Shown: positions 33,043-42,584, counted from the stretch's first letter. The stretch is 64,000 bases of DNA from Bacillus sp. FJAT-42376 (GCF_003816055.1 NZ_CP033906.1:1054001-1118000), one strand, 5' to 3'. Translations and numbers: made by a program. The notes: a model not told the origin generated them from the sequence alone.

Positions 33043-34383
33043 ATGGCGAAAAGAAAAGGGTTTGTCTGGTTTGTATCCATCCTAATGGTGCTTGTGCTGG
33101 GGTTAAGCGGCTGTTCAGGAGCGAAAACTGAAACCGCGCAATCCGCTGATGGCGGAAGCAAATCGATTACGGTTCTTGTTGAAGGGGGAAGCCCTGCTTT
33201 TAAGGTGGCGAAGGAAACGGCCGCTGAGTTTAAAGATAAGACTGGTTATGAAGTGAAAATCGAGTCCGTTCCCTATACAGGAGTGTACGACAAGCTGAAG
33301 GCGGAGGTCGCCTCCAGAGCGGGAGCATTTGATGTGGCAACGATTGATATTCTCTGGTTTCCGGCCCTTGCAGGCGGTCTGCTTCCGCTCGACGGCCTGA
33401 TCACGGATGAAGTGAAAAACGACCTTTTCCCGGGTCTTGTCTCAGGAGGAAGCTTCCAGGGCAAGGAGTATGGGATGCCGGTTTGGACCAATGCGAAAAA
33501 CCTGATTTACCGCAAGGATCTGTTTGAAGATCCGAAAAATAAAGAAGCGTTCAAGGCAAAATACGGCTATGACTTAAAGCCGCCGACAACTTGGCAGGAG
33601 TACCGGGATACCGCTGCTTTCTTTACGAAGGATACGGATAATGACGGGAAAGCGGATATGTATGGAACAACCGTTTTCGGTGCGAACAATGGGGATGCCG
33701 TGGCAAGCTGGCTCGATCATGCGACCCAGGCCGGAGCGGGACCGCTTGTGATCGGCGAGGATGGCAAGGTGAACGTGAATACGAAGCCTTATGTGGAATC
33801 CCTGCAGTTCCTTTCGGATTTGCTTTTAAAGGATAAGTCCGTTCCTCCTGGTGCACTGGAGATGGCATCGGCTGAGACGTCAGAGCTGTTCTGGAATGGC
33901 AAAGCCGCGATGATGCTTGCCTGGGGACATTTTTATGTACCTTCCAATGATGCAAGCCAGTCGAAAGTTGCCGGCAAAGTCGGCAGTGCACCGATGATTG
34001 GCGGAAGCTCCGGAATCGGTGCGGTACCGGGTCCATGGTATCAGGTTATCCCGAGTTCCTCCAAAAAACAGGACATCGCAAAAGAATACTTGGAATTCAT
34101 TTACGGGAAAAATGAATCATTCATGAAAACCCTTGGTGTCGCTGCAAGAAAATCCGTTTTTGAAAAATACAGCAAGGAAAAAGGCTATGAGCATCTTGAG
34201 CCGCTGATGGCCACGTTGAGCGGACCGCAGACCCAAAACCGCCCGGCCATTAAAGAGTGGCAGCAAATCGAAAGCGAAGCCCTGATACCGGCTGTCCAGT
34301 ATGTGCTTTCCGGAGAAAAAACGCCTCAGGAAGCGCTGGACTGGGCGAAGGAAATCATTGAGGGCATCGTTCCTCCTCAATAA
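33043..34383 (+). CDS. Sugar ABC transporter, extracellular solute-binding lipoprotein
   Basis: A 446-residue lipoprotein with a type II signal (KGFVWFVSILMVLVLGLSGC; lipobox Cys 25). The mature part is a type I solute-binding protein of the MalE/family-1 class: ITVLVEGGSPAFKVAKETAA, a tyrosine/aromatic-rich cleft, ATIDILWFPALAGG and a C-terminal bundle. Typical size (about 420-450) for CUT1 oligosaccharide importers. GGGGG lies just before the ATG. First gene of a five-gene operon with two permeases and a two-component system. Ligand not readable; downstream enzymes suggest a beta-glucoside or amino sugar. Confidence 0.88.
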   Translation: MAKRKGFVWFVSILMVLVLGLSGCSGAKTETAQSADGGSKSITVLVEGGSPAFKVAKETAAEFKDKTGYEVKIESVPYTGVYDKLKAEVASRAGAFDVATIDILWFPALAGGLLPLDGLITDEVKNDLFPGLVSGGSFQGKEYGMPVWTNAKNLIYRKDLFEDPKNKEAFKAKYGYDLKPPTTWQEYRDTAAFFTKDTDNDGKADMYGTTVFGANNGDAVASWLDHATQAGAGPLVIGEDGKVNVNTKPYVESLQFLSDLLLKDKSVPPGALEMASAETSELFWNGKAAMMLAWGHFYVPSNDASQSKVAGKVGSAPMIGGSSGIGAVPGPWYQVIPSSSKKQDIAKEYLEFIYGKNESFMKTLGVAARKSVFEKYSKEKGYEHLEPLMATLSGPQTQNRPAIKEWQQIESEALIPAVQYVLSGEKTPQEALDWAKEIIEGIVPPQ

Positions 34384-34396
34384 TGATGCGACTGGG

Positions 34397-34433
34397 ATCT
34401 CCTATGAGGAATCTTCTGTTCCTTATAGGGGAT
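34397..34433 (+). other. Intercistronic hairpin after the binding-protein gene
   Basis: ATCTCCTATGAGGAA and TTCCTTATAGGGGAT form a 15-bp stem with two G-U pairs around a 7-base loop, followed by TTTC only. As at 2269 and 63600, it lies between gene one and gene two of a sugar operon and likely adjusts relative expression. Confidence 0.65.
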
Positions 34434-34461
34434 TTTCTTGAAACGAAAAGGAGGTTAGGAT

Positions 34462-35352
34462 GTGAAAATCAATAACGGACGGCTTTCCACCCTGTTTTTT
34501 TTGCCAGCCGGCCTGTTCATGCTTGTGTTCCTTGTTTACCCGATTGCCATGCTCGTGAAGGATAGCTTTTACCGGATTGATTTGCTGAATCCGGCGGCGG
34601 CTCAATTTGTGGGGCTTGCAAATTATACCGAAACCATTGTTTCCCCGAGGTTTTTGAAAGCGTTGTGGAATACGGTCATTTATATCGTCTGTGCGGTCGG
34701 AGCGGAGTTTTTGCTCGGTCTCGTCCTTGCCCTGCTTTTAAGCCATGCGTTTAAAGGCAGCCAGGTCATCCGGACCGTTTTGCTCAGTCCGCTTATGATT
34801 GCCCCGCTTGTCTCAGGGCTGATCTGGAAGTTCATGCTGAATGATCAATTTGGCATCATCAACTCGGTTCTTTATAAAATCGGCATTCTGTCAGACCCTC
34901 ATCAAATCATGTGGCTGTCTGATCAGCGCTTTGCCCTTTATTCGACGATTATCGCGGATGTATGGCTGACGACCCCGTTTATGATGCTCGTTCTTCTTGC
35001 CGGGATCCAGGGGATTTCGAAAAGCCTGTATGAAGCGGCAGATATCGATGGGGCCAATCATTGGACAAAATTCCGCTATATTACGCTTCCATCTCTCGTG
35101 CCGGTTGCGGCCGTCGCTTTGCTGATCCGGACGATTGATGCAGCGAGGACGTTCGACATTGTCTGGGTCCTTACCCAGGGAGGCCCGGGTTTTTCTTCAG
35201 AAGTACTGAGCACGTATATGTACAAAACACTCACACGCTATGGACAAGTCGGGCAGTCGAGTGCGATGGCGGTCATTTTCATAGTCCTGCTGATGATCAT
35301 CAGCTCGTTCTTTATTTCAAAAATCTGGTCTTCTAGAAAGAGCCATGCATAA
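34462..35352 (+). CDS. Sugar ABC transporter permease (MalF/UgpA type)
   Basis: A 296-residue inner-membrane permease with six hydrophobic segments. The EAA loop EAADIDGANHWTKFRYITLP (about 193-212), which contacts the ATPase, is intact. GTG start at 34462 with AAGGAGG 7 bases before. Overlaps the next gene slightly. Together with the following permease it forms a heterodimeric channel. No ATPase gene is in this operon, so it must use a shared multi-sugar ATPase (MsmX-like) elsewhere. Confidence 0.9.
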   Translation: MKINNGRLSTLFFLPAGLFMLVFLVYPIAMLVKDSFYRIDLLNPAAAQFVGLANYTETIVSPRFLKALWNTVIYIVCAVGAEFLLGLVLALLLSHAFKGSQVIRTVLLSPLMIAPLVSGLIWKFMLNDQFGIINSVLYKIGILSDPHQIMWLSDQRFALYSTIIADVWLTTPFMMLVLLAGIQGISKSLYEAADIDGANHWTKFRYITLPSLVPVAAVALLIRTIDAARTFDIVWVLTQGGPGFSSEVLSTYMYKTLTRYGQVGQSSAMAVIFIVLLMIISSFFISKIWSSRKSHA

Positions 35353-35374
35353 TGACCTGTGGAGGTGGCTGCAA

Positions 35375-36265
35375 ATGTCTGATCTGCCAATAAACCGAAC
35401 CTATCAGGAAAAACGGACAGTGATTCCCGTCTATCCCCGCCTTAAAAAGAGAGGGTGGACGCTATTCATTGTCACGCTTACCTGTTTTCTTGCCCTGCTC
35501 TTTATTTTGCCTTATGTGTATCTCCTTCTGACGTCATTGAAACCGTCGGCTGAAGCTGTCAGCTCTCCGCCGTCGTTTTGGCCATCAGAATTTTCAATTG
35601 AAAACTATAAAAATATGTTCGACTATTTGCCGATGGGCACTTACTTTTTCAACAGTCTCCTGACAGCGGGAGCGAGCACACTGATCAGTGTATTCTTAGG
35701 AGCGCTTGCCGCCTACGGGCTTTCCCGCTTTTCATCGGTCACCGGCCGTCTGTTCCTGCTGTTCACACTTGTGATCAGGATGGTCCCGATGATCAGCATT
35801 GCGATTCCGATGTACATGATTGTAAAAAATATCGGACTCATTGATACACAATTGGCGCTTATCCTTGTTTATACAGCCATCAATGTTCCGTTTGCCATCT
35901 GGCTGATGATCGGGTTTTTTGATTCGATTCCAAAAGAATACGATGAGGCTGCCAGAGTTGATGGCTGCGGCTGGTTCGGAAGCTTTATGCGCGTCATCCT
36001 GCCGGTATCGCTCCCGGGTCTTGCGACGACTGCCATCTTTACGTTCATGCTTGCCTGGAATGACTTTTTGATTTCCTTGCTTATGACAAGCACAAATGCA
36101 AAAACGGCCACAGTCGGCATTTCAGAATTTTTGACGGCCTACAATCTGGACCTTGGACCGATGACAGCCGCTGCCGTCTCCTTCAGTCTTCCGGTCATGA
36201 TCTTCTCCTTCTTTGTACAGCGGTATATTGTCAGCGGCATGACTCTCGGGGCCGTAAAGGAATAG
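35375..36265 (+). CDS. Sugar ABC transporter permease (MalG/UgpE type)
   Basis: A 296-residue permease, partner of the preceding MalF-type gene. Six hydrophobic segments and the EAA loop EYDEAARVDGCGWFGSFMRV. The frame opens at 35345, but ATG 35375 is preferred because GGAGGTGG stands 7 bases upstream. It closes the transporter part of the operon; a 178-base gap leads to the kinase gene. Confidence 0.9.
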   Translation: MSDLPINRTYQEKRTVIPVYPRLKKRGWTLFIVTLTCFLALLFILPYVYLLLTSLKPSAEAVSSPPSFWPSEFSIENYKNMFDYLPMGTYFFNSLLTAGASTLISVFLGALAAYGLSRFSSVTGRLFLLFTLVIRMVPMISIAIPMYMIVKNIGLIDTQLALILVYTAINVPFAIWLMIGFFDSIPKEYDEAARVDGCGWFGSFMRVILPVSLPGLATTAIFTFMLAWNDFLISLLMTSTNAKTATVGISEFLTAYNLDLGPMTAAAVSFSLPVMIFSFFVQRYIVSGMTLGAVKE

Positions 36266-36443
36266 AGGACTCCGGCTTAGTTCCGTTCCTCTCTTCCTGA
36301 TTCAGGCTGAGCGCGGACAGTTGTGAAAAAATTAAACAAAAACGGTGATTCTCCCTTACATGAAATCCCTTTACTGCCCGTCTTGTAGGAATTCAGGTAA
36401 GGGATGGAGAATTATGAAGGAGATGAGTGAAGGGGGAAGCGGG

Positions 36444-38168
36444 ATGTTCCGAAGGCTGAAGCACTATTCCATTAAAAAGAAGATTATGCTGCTTGCCCTC
36501 TTTTCCGCTCTTCTTCCGCTTATTATCATCGGTCCCTTCACGTTTCTTTACTTTAGCAAAATCGTGGAGAACAAAGCATCCTCCGCTGCTGAAAGCATGC
36601 TCAATACAGCGGACGGAAACATCAATACATTTGCCGGGGACATAGAAGATATTTCGAATGTGATTTTCCTGTCAAATGATATTGAAGGATATCTGACCTA
36701 CCGGAAGCGGGATGCCCGGCTTTACCAGCTGGAAACCGCCTCGAGGAATACACTGAACAGCATCACCGTCGTCAATAAGCCTTACATCAATTCGATTTTT
36801 ATTGGAAATGGAACGCACAGCTTCGTCAAAATTAACCGCGGCGACAGTGCTTTTTCGAAAAATGCCTACGACGTCATCCGGCGTTCCTCCCTCTATCCGC
36901 GTTTATTAAACAGCAGGTGGGAAGGGGATTGGTTCTACGGAGATGACACGAGCCTTACCGCAGGGTCTCCGCATCCCCTCCTTTACGGCAGGATGATTCG
37001 CAATCTTGGAACGAACGATCCCCTCGGCATGCTTTTGATCAGCATCGATGATTCGATTTTTAAGACGATGTTTTCAGCGATGCCGGGAAGTATCATGATC
37101 ATAGACAGCCGCACAAAAACCCCTGTTTATGCCCAGGGGGAGAAAGCTCTCTTAACGGACGGAAGTCTCTTTGATGCCATTCGGAATTCCGGGAGCAGCG
37201 GGAATGAAATCAGGGTCATCAATGGAGTTAAGTACATTATCAACGACCATTTTAATGAAAAAACAGGCTGGAAAGTGGTCAGCATTCTCCCTTACAGCAA
37301 TCTCGTCAAAGAGGTGAATCAAGTCAGGCTGGTGACTATTTCCCTGCTCGCCGTCTCCCTTCTCCTATCCGTCATCATCGCTATGCTGATTACGAAAAAA
37401 ATTATGGGGCAGCTCGAAATGCTCCGCCTCGTGACCGAGAAAATGGAGAAAAGGGAAGAGGTGCGGGATATTGAGTTTGACCAGCAGGATGAGATTGGGA
37501 CGATTGGCCATCGTTTTGTGGAGCTTTACAGCCGGAATCAAGAGCTGACCGCCAAGCTTTATCAATCGGAGGTTAAGGAAAAGGAGGCTGAACTCAGGGC
37601 GCTTCAAAGCCATATCAATCCGCATTTCCTTTATAACACCTTGAACTCGATTTACTGGATGGCGGAAAAGTCGAATGCCAAGACGATTGCTAAAATGGCG
37701 ATCAGTCTTTCGAAAATTTTTAAGCTGACCTTGAACAACGGCGATCCCATTACAACGGTAAAAAAGGAAATCGAGCAGGTTGAAAGCTACCTTCTTATAC
37801 AGAATATCCGTTTTGATAACAAAATCCGCTATACCATCGAAATGGAGGAAGCCATTCTCGATAAAAAAATGATCAAGCTTGTCCTGCAGCCCCTCGTTGA
37901 AAATGCGGTATACCATGCCTTCGAGCCTGAAACCGAGCAAGGGCACATTGAAATAAAGGGATGGATCGAGGAGGGAAGCATGGTATTTACGATAAGGGAC
38001 GATGGCAAAGGCTTTGACCCTCTCGAAAGCACAGAGGGGTATGCGCTGAAAAACATCAATGACCGCCTGAAGCTTCATTACGGGGAGGGATACGGTCTGC
38101 GGATTGAAAGTGAACCGGGCAGCGGGACGAAGGTTTTGGTTAGGGCCGGGCTGCATTCGAACAGATAA
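36444..38168 (+). CDS. YesM-like sensor histidine kinase
   Basis: A 574-residue sensor. Two transmembrane segments (about 14-35 and 293-320 from this start) bracket an extracellular dCache-like sensor domain. A HAMP follows, then the LytS-type kinase: phospho-His region LQSHINPHFLYNTLNSIYWM, and ATPase motifs LVLQPLVENAVYHAF and FTIRDDGKGFDP. Start uncertain: ATG 36414 and 36444 are both possible. I choose 36444 (MFRRLKHYSIKKK, GAAGGGGGAAG before) since the upstream residues just translate a purine-rich ribosome site. Pairs with the adjacent YesN-like regulator. Confidence 0.85.
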   Translation: MFRRLKHYSIKKKIMLLALFSALLPLIIIGPFTFLYFSKIVENKASSAAESMLNTADGNINTFAGDIEDISNVIFLSNDIEGYLTYRKRDARLYQLETASRNTLNSITVVNKPYINSIFIGNGTHSFVKINRGDSAFSKNAYDVIRRSSLYPRLLNSRWEGDWFYGDDTSLTAGSPHPLLYGRMIRNLGTNDPLGMLLISIDDSIFKTMFSAMPGSIMIIDSRTKTPVYAQGEKALLTDGSLFDAIRNSGSSGNEIRVINGVKYIINDHFNEKTGWKVVSILPYSNLVKEVNQVRLVTISLLAVSLLLSVIIAMLITKKIMGQLEMLRLVTEKMEKREEVRDIEFDQQDEIGTIGHRFVELYSRNQELTAKLYQSEVKEKEAELRALQSHINPHFLYNTLNSIYWMAEKSNAKTIAKMAISLSKIFKLTLNNGDPITTVKKEIEQVESYLLIQNIRFDNKIRYTIEMEEAILDKKMIKLVLQPLVENAVYHAFEPETEQGHIEIKGWIEEGSMVFTIRDDGKGFDPLESTEGYALKNINDRLKLHYGEGYGLRIESEPGSGTKVLVRAGLHSNR

Positions 38169-38183
38169 GAAGGGGGCATGGAT

Positions 38184-39665
38184 ATGTACACACTTTTTAT
38201 CGCGGATGACGAAAAAATTGTGATTGAGGGGCTGACGAGTGCCGTCGATTGGGAGAAATACAAGATTCAGATTACCGGTACAGCAATGGATGGAATCGAC
38301 GCTTTGAAGCAGATCAACTGCCTTCGTCCCGATATTGTGCTCGCCGATATCCGGATGCCCGGAATGAACGGACTGGATTTAATCCGGGAGGCGAAGCGGG
38401 AAAATCCAAATCTTCTCTTCATTATGATCAGCGGCTATTCAGAATTTACATACGCGAAGCGGGCGATAGAGATGGAGGCCGTGGATTACCTCGTCAAACC
38501 AATGGAAGCAGCCGATATTGTCGCTTCCGTAAAAAAAGCGATTGAAAAGCTGGAAAAAAGGAAGGAAGAAAGCAAGTTAACGAGCAAGATAGAATTATAC
38601 GAAGCGGAACTGGAAGAGAAGCACGTATTGGATGTACTCATGGGCAGGTGCCCGCTAAAGCCCGTGCCAATCCGTCCGCTTCATGAATACGCCGTCGCGG
38701 TCATCCGCGGCCACAATGAGGCATTTGTTGTTCATCTGAGGGAAAAATGCCTGGAAGAATTCATTTATATAGTGGAAGACAGCGTCGTCATGGTTTCCCC
38801 CCGGCCTCATGATTTGCAGGACATGTTAATAAGCCTCGCGGATCTCGGAAATCCGGTCATGGGAATAAGCCGTGTCCGCCAAAATGATCTTCACTTGCCT
38901 GCCGCCTACGAGGAAGCGAAGGAAGCGCTGAAAATCGGGATCTTTGGAAGCCAGTGTTTAACGAAATATGAAGAGCTGAAAGAGTACGGCCTCCATCAAG
39001 GCACAACCATGTTGAAGGAAATTGAGCTGTTCTTTTCCTCAAGGCCAGCGGATGTTTGGAATGAAATGGGCCATCTCATCGATAAAACGATGAACTATGC
39101 CGAGGTAAATAAGCTCTCCCCCAAAAAAACGAAATACCTTTGCTTTAACCTGATCAAGACTTTCCTCCGGCATGTCGAAGCCGAATACGAATTGGAAGAC
39201 AAACTGTTCGGAGAGGGATATCTCCTCTATGAAGAAATGGAGGAGCTCAAATCAAGAGAGGAACTGAAACAATGGCTTACGAATACGGTCCGGGAAGCTG
39301 TGGAATATTTAGATCAGAATCGGATTTCTTTTAATGAAAAACTGGTTTTGGAACTGAAGCAGTATGTGAACGAGCATTACAGCGAACCGATTGTGCTGGA
39401 TGAACTCGGCAGGCGCTTTTACAAAAGCCCCGCCTATTTGTGCAGTCTTTTTTCAAAAAATGCGGGCCAGACAATCTTTGAATACATCACATCCGTCCGA
39501 ATTGAGCACGCCAAGAGACTCCTTCGCTCCACCAATCTCAAAATTTCAGAAATCTGCGAAAAAACCGGGTACAGCAATCATAAATATTTTAATCAGGTTT
39601 TCAAAAAACACGCCGGGAAAACGCCTGGCCAATATCGGAGCAGACACTTAGTGAAGCAGGAATAA
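38184..39665 (+). CDS. YesN-like response regulator, AraC-type DNA binding
   Basis: A 493-residue regulator cognate to the preceding kinase (15-base gap). Receiver domain 1-120 with D8/D9 and phospho-acceptor D55 in VLADIRMPG and K104-type DYLVKPM. C-terminal AraC HTH (from LKQYVNEHYSEPIVLDELGR to SNHKYFNQVFKKHAG). Start at ATG 38184 (GGGGGCATGG upstream) rather than ATG 38178. It probably activates the CUT1 importer. Confidence 0.9.
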   Translation: MYTLFIADDEKIVIEGLTSAVDWEKYKIQITGTAMDGIDALKQINCLRPDIVLADIRMPGMNGLDLIREAKRENPNLLFIMISGYSEFTYAKRAIEMEAVDYLVKPMEAADIVASVKKAIEKLEKRKEESKLTSKIELYEAELEEKHVLDVLMGRCPLKPVPIRPLHEYAVAVIRGHNEAFVVHLREKCLEEFIYIVEDSVVMVSPRPHDLQDMLISLADLGNPVMGISRVRQNDLHLPAAYEEAKEALKIGIFGSQCLTKYEELKEYGLHQGTTMLKEIELFFSSRPADVWNEMGHLIDKTMNYAEVNKLSPKKTKYLCFNLIKTFLRHVEAEYELEDKLFGEGYLLYEEMEELKSREELKQWLTNTVREAVEYLDQNRISFNEKLVLELKQYVNEHYSEPIVLDELGRRFYKSPAYLCSLFSKNAGQTIFEYITSVRIEHAKRLLRSTNLKISEICEKTGYSNHKYFNQVFKKHAGKTPGQYRSRHLVKQE

Positions 39666-39688
39666 GGGCCGGAAAGGCCTTTTTTTTG
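39664..39688 (+). terminator. Terminator after the two-component system
   Basis: AAGG-GCC / GGCCTT with one bulge, followed by eight T's. Weak-to-moderate; may only partially separate the transport genes from the catabolic genes. Confidence 0.5.
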
Positions 39689-39737
39689 TTTGTCATCTAG
39701 CGCTCAGCGGAGTCGTTTTCCTTAGCAGGCGATTTTG

Positions 39738-40098
39738 ATGAAGCAAAAGGGATTAAAAGTAGCGACGGTCGGCGGTGGTTCAAGCTACACGCCGGAGCTG
39801 GTCGAAGGTTTTATTAAACGGTATGATGAACTCCCTATTAGGGAGCTGTGGCTGTCAGACATCGAAGCCGGGAAAGAGAAGCTTGAAATCGTAGGAAGTC
39901 TTGCGAAGAGAATGGTAGAAAAAGCGGGAGTGCCAATGGAAATCCATCTGACGCTTGACCGCAGAAAGGTATTTAAGGATGCTGATTTTGTCACAGCCCA
40001 GATGAGGGTCGGTTTGCTGGATGAGCGGATTAAGGATGAGCGGATTAAGGATGAGCGGATTCCGCTGCAGCACGGCATGATCGGTCAGGAAACAAATG
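39738..40098 (+). pseudogene. GH4 6-phospho-glycosidase, 5' fragment only
   Basis: Starts like a family 4 glycosidase: KVATVGGGSSYTPELVEGF (NAD-binding Rossmann), then LLDERIKDERI and the catalytic-region start HGMIGQETNGA. About 120 of about 440 residues remain. The protein stops right after NGASWG, where the gene is fused by a deletion to a kinase remnant. The region GATGAGCGGATTAAG is tandemly repeated (two copies plus a diverged third); at least one extra DERIK unit has been gained by slippage. Not a functional enzyme. Confidence 0.8.
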
Positions 40099-40580
40099 GA
40101 GCTTCTTGGGGATGAAGGAAGCGGGTAATGGATTGCGATCAGGGCTTTTCAGCAGATGGCAATGGAGGAAGACCGGGGGATGCCGTTCAGCCCGTTAACG
40201 AAAAGCATTCTTTCAGAGCTCGGCTATACACACGTCCAGGAGATAAAAAAACCATCTATTCCGCGACTAAAGCGGAAATTGCCTCCTTTGTCCCGCTGAT
40301 TGTGAAGGAGGCAGAGGCGGGAGGGAAAATGGCCCTGCAAATCTTTCAGGAAGCCGGCATCGCACTTGCCGAAATGACGCTTGCCGCCGCGGATAGGCTG
40401 GGGTTTGAAAATTATGTTAAAATGGCTGTAAAAGGCAGTGTCCTCCAACATATCCTGTTTGTTCAAACCTCCTTTCTAGACCGCATCAAGCAGAGCAAAC
40501 CGGAAGCTGAGGTTATTACAGAAGATGTGTCATCTGCTTTGGGCTGCTATTATTTGGCCCGGAAGGAAATGACGCGTTAG
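40099..40580 (+). pseudogene. BadF/BcrA-type N-acetylhexosamine kinase, 3' fragment
   Basis: In the frame starting LLGDEGSG, the sequence reads GSG-stop-WIAIRAFQQMAMEEDRG; a TAA replaces the expected Tyr of the kinase motif GSGYW. A second break (frameshift in a run of A's, about 40247) then brings in KTIYSATKAEIASFVPLIV to the normal end ITEDVSSALGCYYLAR. The 5' third, including the phosphate-binding loop, has been lost in the deletion that joined it to the GH4 gene. BadF-type kinases phosphorylate N-acetylglucosamine or N-acetylmuramic acid. Non-functional. Confidence 0.78.
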
Positions 40581-40599
40581 AAGGCAGGGGAAGCATCAG

Positions 40600-41469
40600 G
40601 TGGAAGTCGTTAACGTATTACTAAGAATGGAAGGATTGCTGCAGCAGCTGCCGAAATCCGAAGCAAAAATAGCAAGCTATATCCTTGAAAATCCCCGGGA
40701 AGCAGTCAGGATGACGATTCATGAACTGGCTGCCGAGGCGAACGCAAGCAGTTCGGCCGTTTCCCGGTTATGCAGGTCGATTGGAATTGATAGTTTCTCC
40801 GAGCTGAAACTATCCATCTCTTCTCATATTGCCCGTCCTGAAAGAGCGGGATTCTACGATATTGAGCCGAATGAACCCATTTCCTCCATCAAAGATAAAA
40901 TTGTCTCCAATTCGGTACAGGCGATTCAGGAGACTGCGCTGTATCTGGATGAAGAGGTGATTGATGAAATTGTGGAAGTGCTGAAACATGCGGATGTCAT
41001 TTACGTGTACGGCCTGGGAGCGTCCTGGCTCGTAGCGGAGGATATTTCCCATAAATGGCTGAGGCTTGGAAAGTTTGTCAGCATCAATCAGGATCCGCAC
41101 GTGACCGCGGCCGCGCTTGCTTCTTCCAATAAAAATGCGGTGTTTTTCGCGATTTCCAACAGCGGGGAGACACAGGAAATACTGCAGCTTGTGAACATCG
41201 CAAAGCAATCCGGCGTCAAAACAATCGGACTGACGCGCTTCGGAAGCAATCCCTTAACGAATCAGACGGATTTGTCTCTTCACCATGTAAGGGCACCGGA
41301 AGCGAAATTCCGCAGTGCGGCAACGAGCTCGCTCTTTGCACAGTTTTTAACGGTCAATATCATTTTTTACGCCTATGCATCCAAGTATTACGATGAAAAC
41401 ATTAAAGAAATCGACCGTTCCAGAGAATCGGTTCTCCGTTTTTCCGGCCGGAATTCACCTAACTTGTAA
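40600..41469 (+). CDS. RpiR-family transcriptional regulator (MurR-like)
   Basis: A 289-residue regulator with an RpiR HTH (about 1-80; IASYILENPREAVRMTIHEL, AEANASSSAVSRLCRSIGI) and a SIS sugar-phosphate-binding domain (about 115-245; ADVIYVYGLGASWLVAEDI, AISNSGETQEILQL, IGLTRFGSNPL). RpiR/MurR proteins sense amino-sugar phosphates and repress the operons next to them. GTG start with AGGGGAAGC upstream. It sits among three broken catabolic genes and is itself intact. Regulated targets probably include this operon. Confidence 0.85.
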   Translation: MEVVNVLLRMEGLLQQLPKSEAKIASYILENPREAVRMTIHELAAEANASSSAVSRLCRSIGIDSFSELKLSISSHIARPERAGFYDIEPNEPISSIKDKIVSNSVQAIQETALYLDEEVIDEIVEVLKHADVIYVYGLGASWLVAEDISHKWLRLGKFVSINQDPHVTAAALASSNKNAVFFAISNSGETQEILQLVNIAKQSGVKTIGLTRFGSNPLTNQTDLSLHHVRAPEAKFRSAATSSLFAQFLTVNIIFYAYASKYYDENIKEIDRSRESVLRFSGRNSPNL

Positions 41470-41490
41470 AGAAAGCGGGGCGGAGAATTC

Positions 41491-41835
41491 ATGTATATAG
41501 CCCGGGCTCAATATGAAATTGATTTCGTGCCGACCGGCCTTGCTGAGCATATAAGCGCAGCTGTGCTGGAAGATGACACCGCAAACCATAAACCGCATCC
41601 GGAACCGCTGCTGCATATACTGGACCTGCTCCATGCGAGAGCGGAGGAGGCGGTTTATATCGGCGATGCTCCTTCCGATATGGAGAGTGCCAGGCAGGCG
41701 GGGATGAAATTCGGGCTTGCGCTGTGGGGAAGCGGAACGGAAGCGGGATTCGAGGACGCGGACTATGTTTTCCGTTCTCCGGAGGAAATACTGAAAACCT
41801 ATAAGCATATGGTGGATGAAAGTTTCCTAAAATGA
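41491..41835 (+). pseudogene. HAD-superfamily phosphatase, 3' fragment
   Basis: Residues correspond to the second half of a phosphoglycolate-phosphatase-like HAD enzyme: LAEHISAAVLEDDTANHKPH with Lys of motif III, and motif IV IGDAPSDMESARQAG. The N-terminal nucleophile motif DxDGT and cap (about 100 residues) are absent. The ORF opens with MYIARAQYEIDFVPTG, which reads as mid-protein, and has GGGGCGGAG upstream, so a truncated product could be made but cannot be catalytic. Third broken gene of this operon. Confidence 0.7.
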
Positions 41836-41872
41836 TAGAATATGCTAAAACCGGTCTGCAAAGGAGCTTTTT

Positions 41873-42388
41873 ATGGCTAACATTTCATTGGCGGAAGCCG
41901 TTAAGTTAAAAAGTGTTTTGTCTAAAAGAATTCATGAGCTGGAAGAAGAGATGGACCGGGTGGCCTATCAGGAAGTGGAAAAGGGCAGCAAGGTTCCGAA
42001 ACAGGCAAGGACGCTTAAGGATGCTGAGGCGGACCTGGACGAGATCCGGAAAGATTTCCGAACTCTCGACCGGCTGATGTATGAGGCGAATATTGGAAAT
42101 ACGGTGGAGTTCGGCGGGGAATCTTTTCCGATCGTAGAAGCGATTGAGCTCGCCACACAGCTCCGGGCAAAAGCAAGGAAGTACAAGGAGTACGGTTCTG
42201 CCCAAAAAGAAGAATATCCATATGCGTACAGTGAAAATAACTCCATTATCCGTCTGGCGATGTTCGAGCCGGAGGAATACCGATTGAAAGCGATCGAAAT
42301 GGACCGGCAGGCCAATCGTCTGTCCAACCAGATTAATGCGAAAAATTATTCGGTAGAATTGAAATTTGACAGCGAAAAGTATTTTTAA
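41873..42388 (+). CDS. DIP1984 family protein
   Basis: A 171-residue, highly charged, mostly helical cytoplasmic protein: LSKRIHELEEEMDRVAYQEV at the start, a mid helix LDEIRKDFRTLDRLMYEA, and a conserved C-terminal DRQANRLSNQINAKNYSVEL. Members occur in Firmicutes and Actinobacteria with no established function (some annotated as septicolysin-like). AAAGGAGC site before ATG. It follows the decayed operon but is not part of the pathway. Confidence 0.75.
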   Translation: MANISLAEAVKLKSVLSKRIHELEEEMDRVAYQEVEKGSKVPKQARTLKDAEADLDEIRKDFRTLDRLMYEANIGNTVEFGGESFPIVEAIELATQLRAKARKYKEYGSAQKEEYPYAYSENNSIIRLAMFEPEEYRLKAIEMDRQANRLSNQINAKNYSVELKFDSEKYF

Positions 42389-42584
42389 TCCTTGAAGAGG
42401 TGAGAATCCTCTTCAAGGCATAGAAGGAGAACTCCGAATGTACCTTTGGTACTTTAGTTTGGAAATGGCAAGCGGACAAACCAATGATTCCTGACCCATT
42501 CCTCTTTTACTGTTTACCAATGACCCACTATGGCAAACGAGGTCGATGACCAAGCCTCTTTGTGAAAATTCTCTCCTTCTATGG

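Noticed and set aside
32901..33131. 76-codon ORF overlapping the solute-binding protein start
   Set aside because: Overlaps a clear lipoprotein gene in another frame and has no ribosome site.
40128..40580. Intact 150-residue protein in the kinase remnant
   Set aside because: Its N-terminal part is out of the kinase frame; the true kinase frame upstream shows a stop and a frameshift, so it is a decayed gene rather than a new protein.
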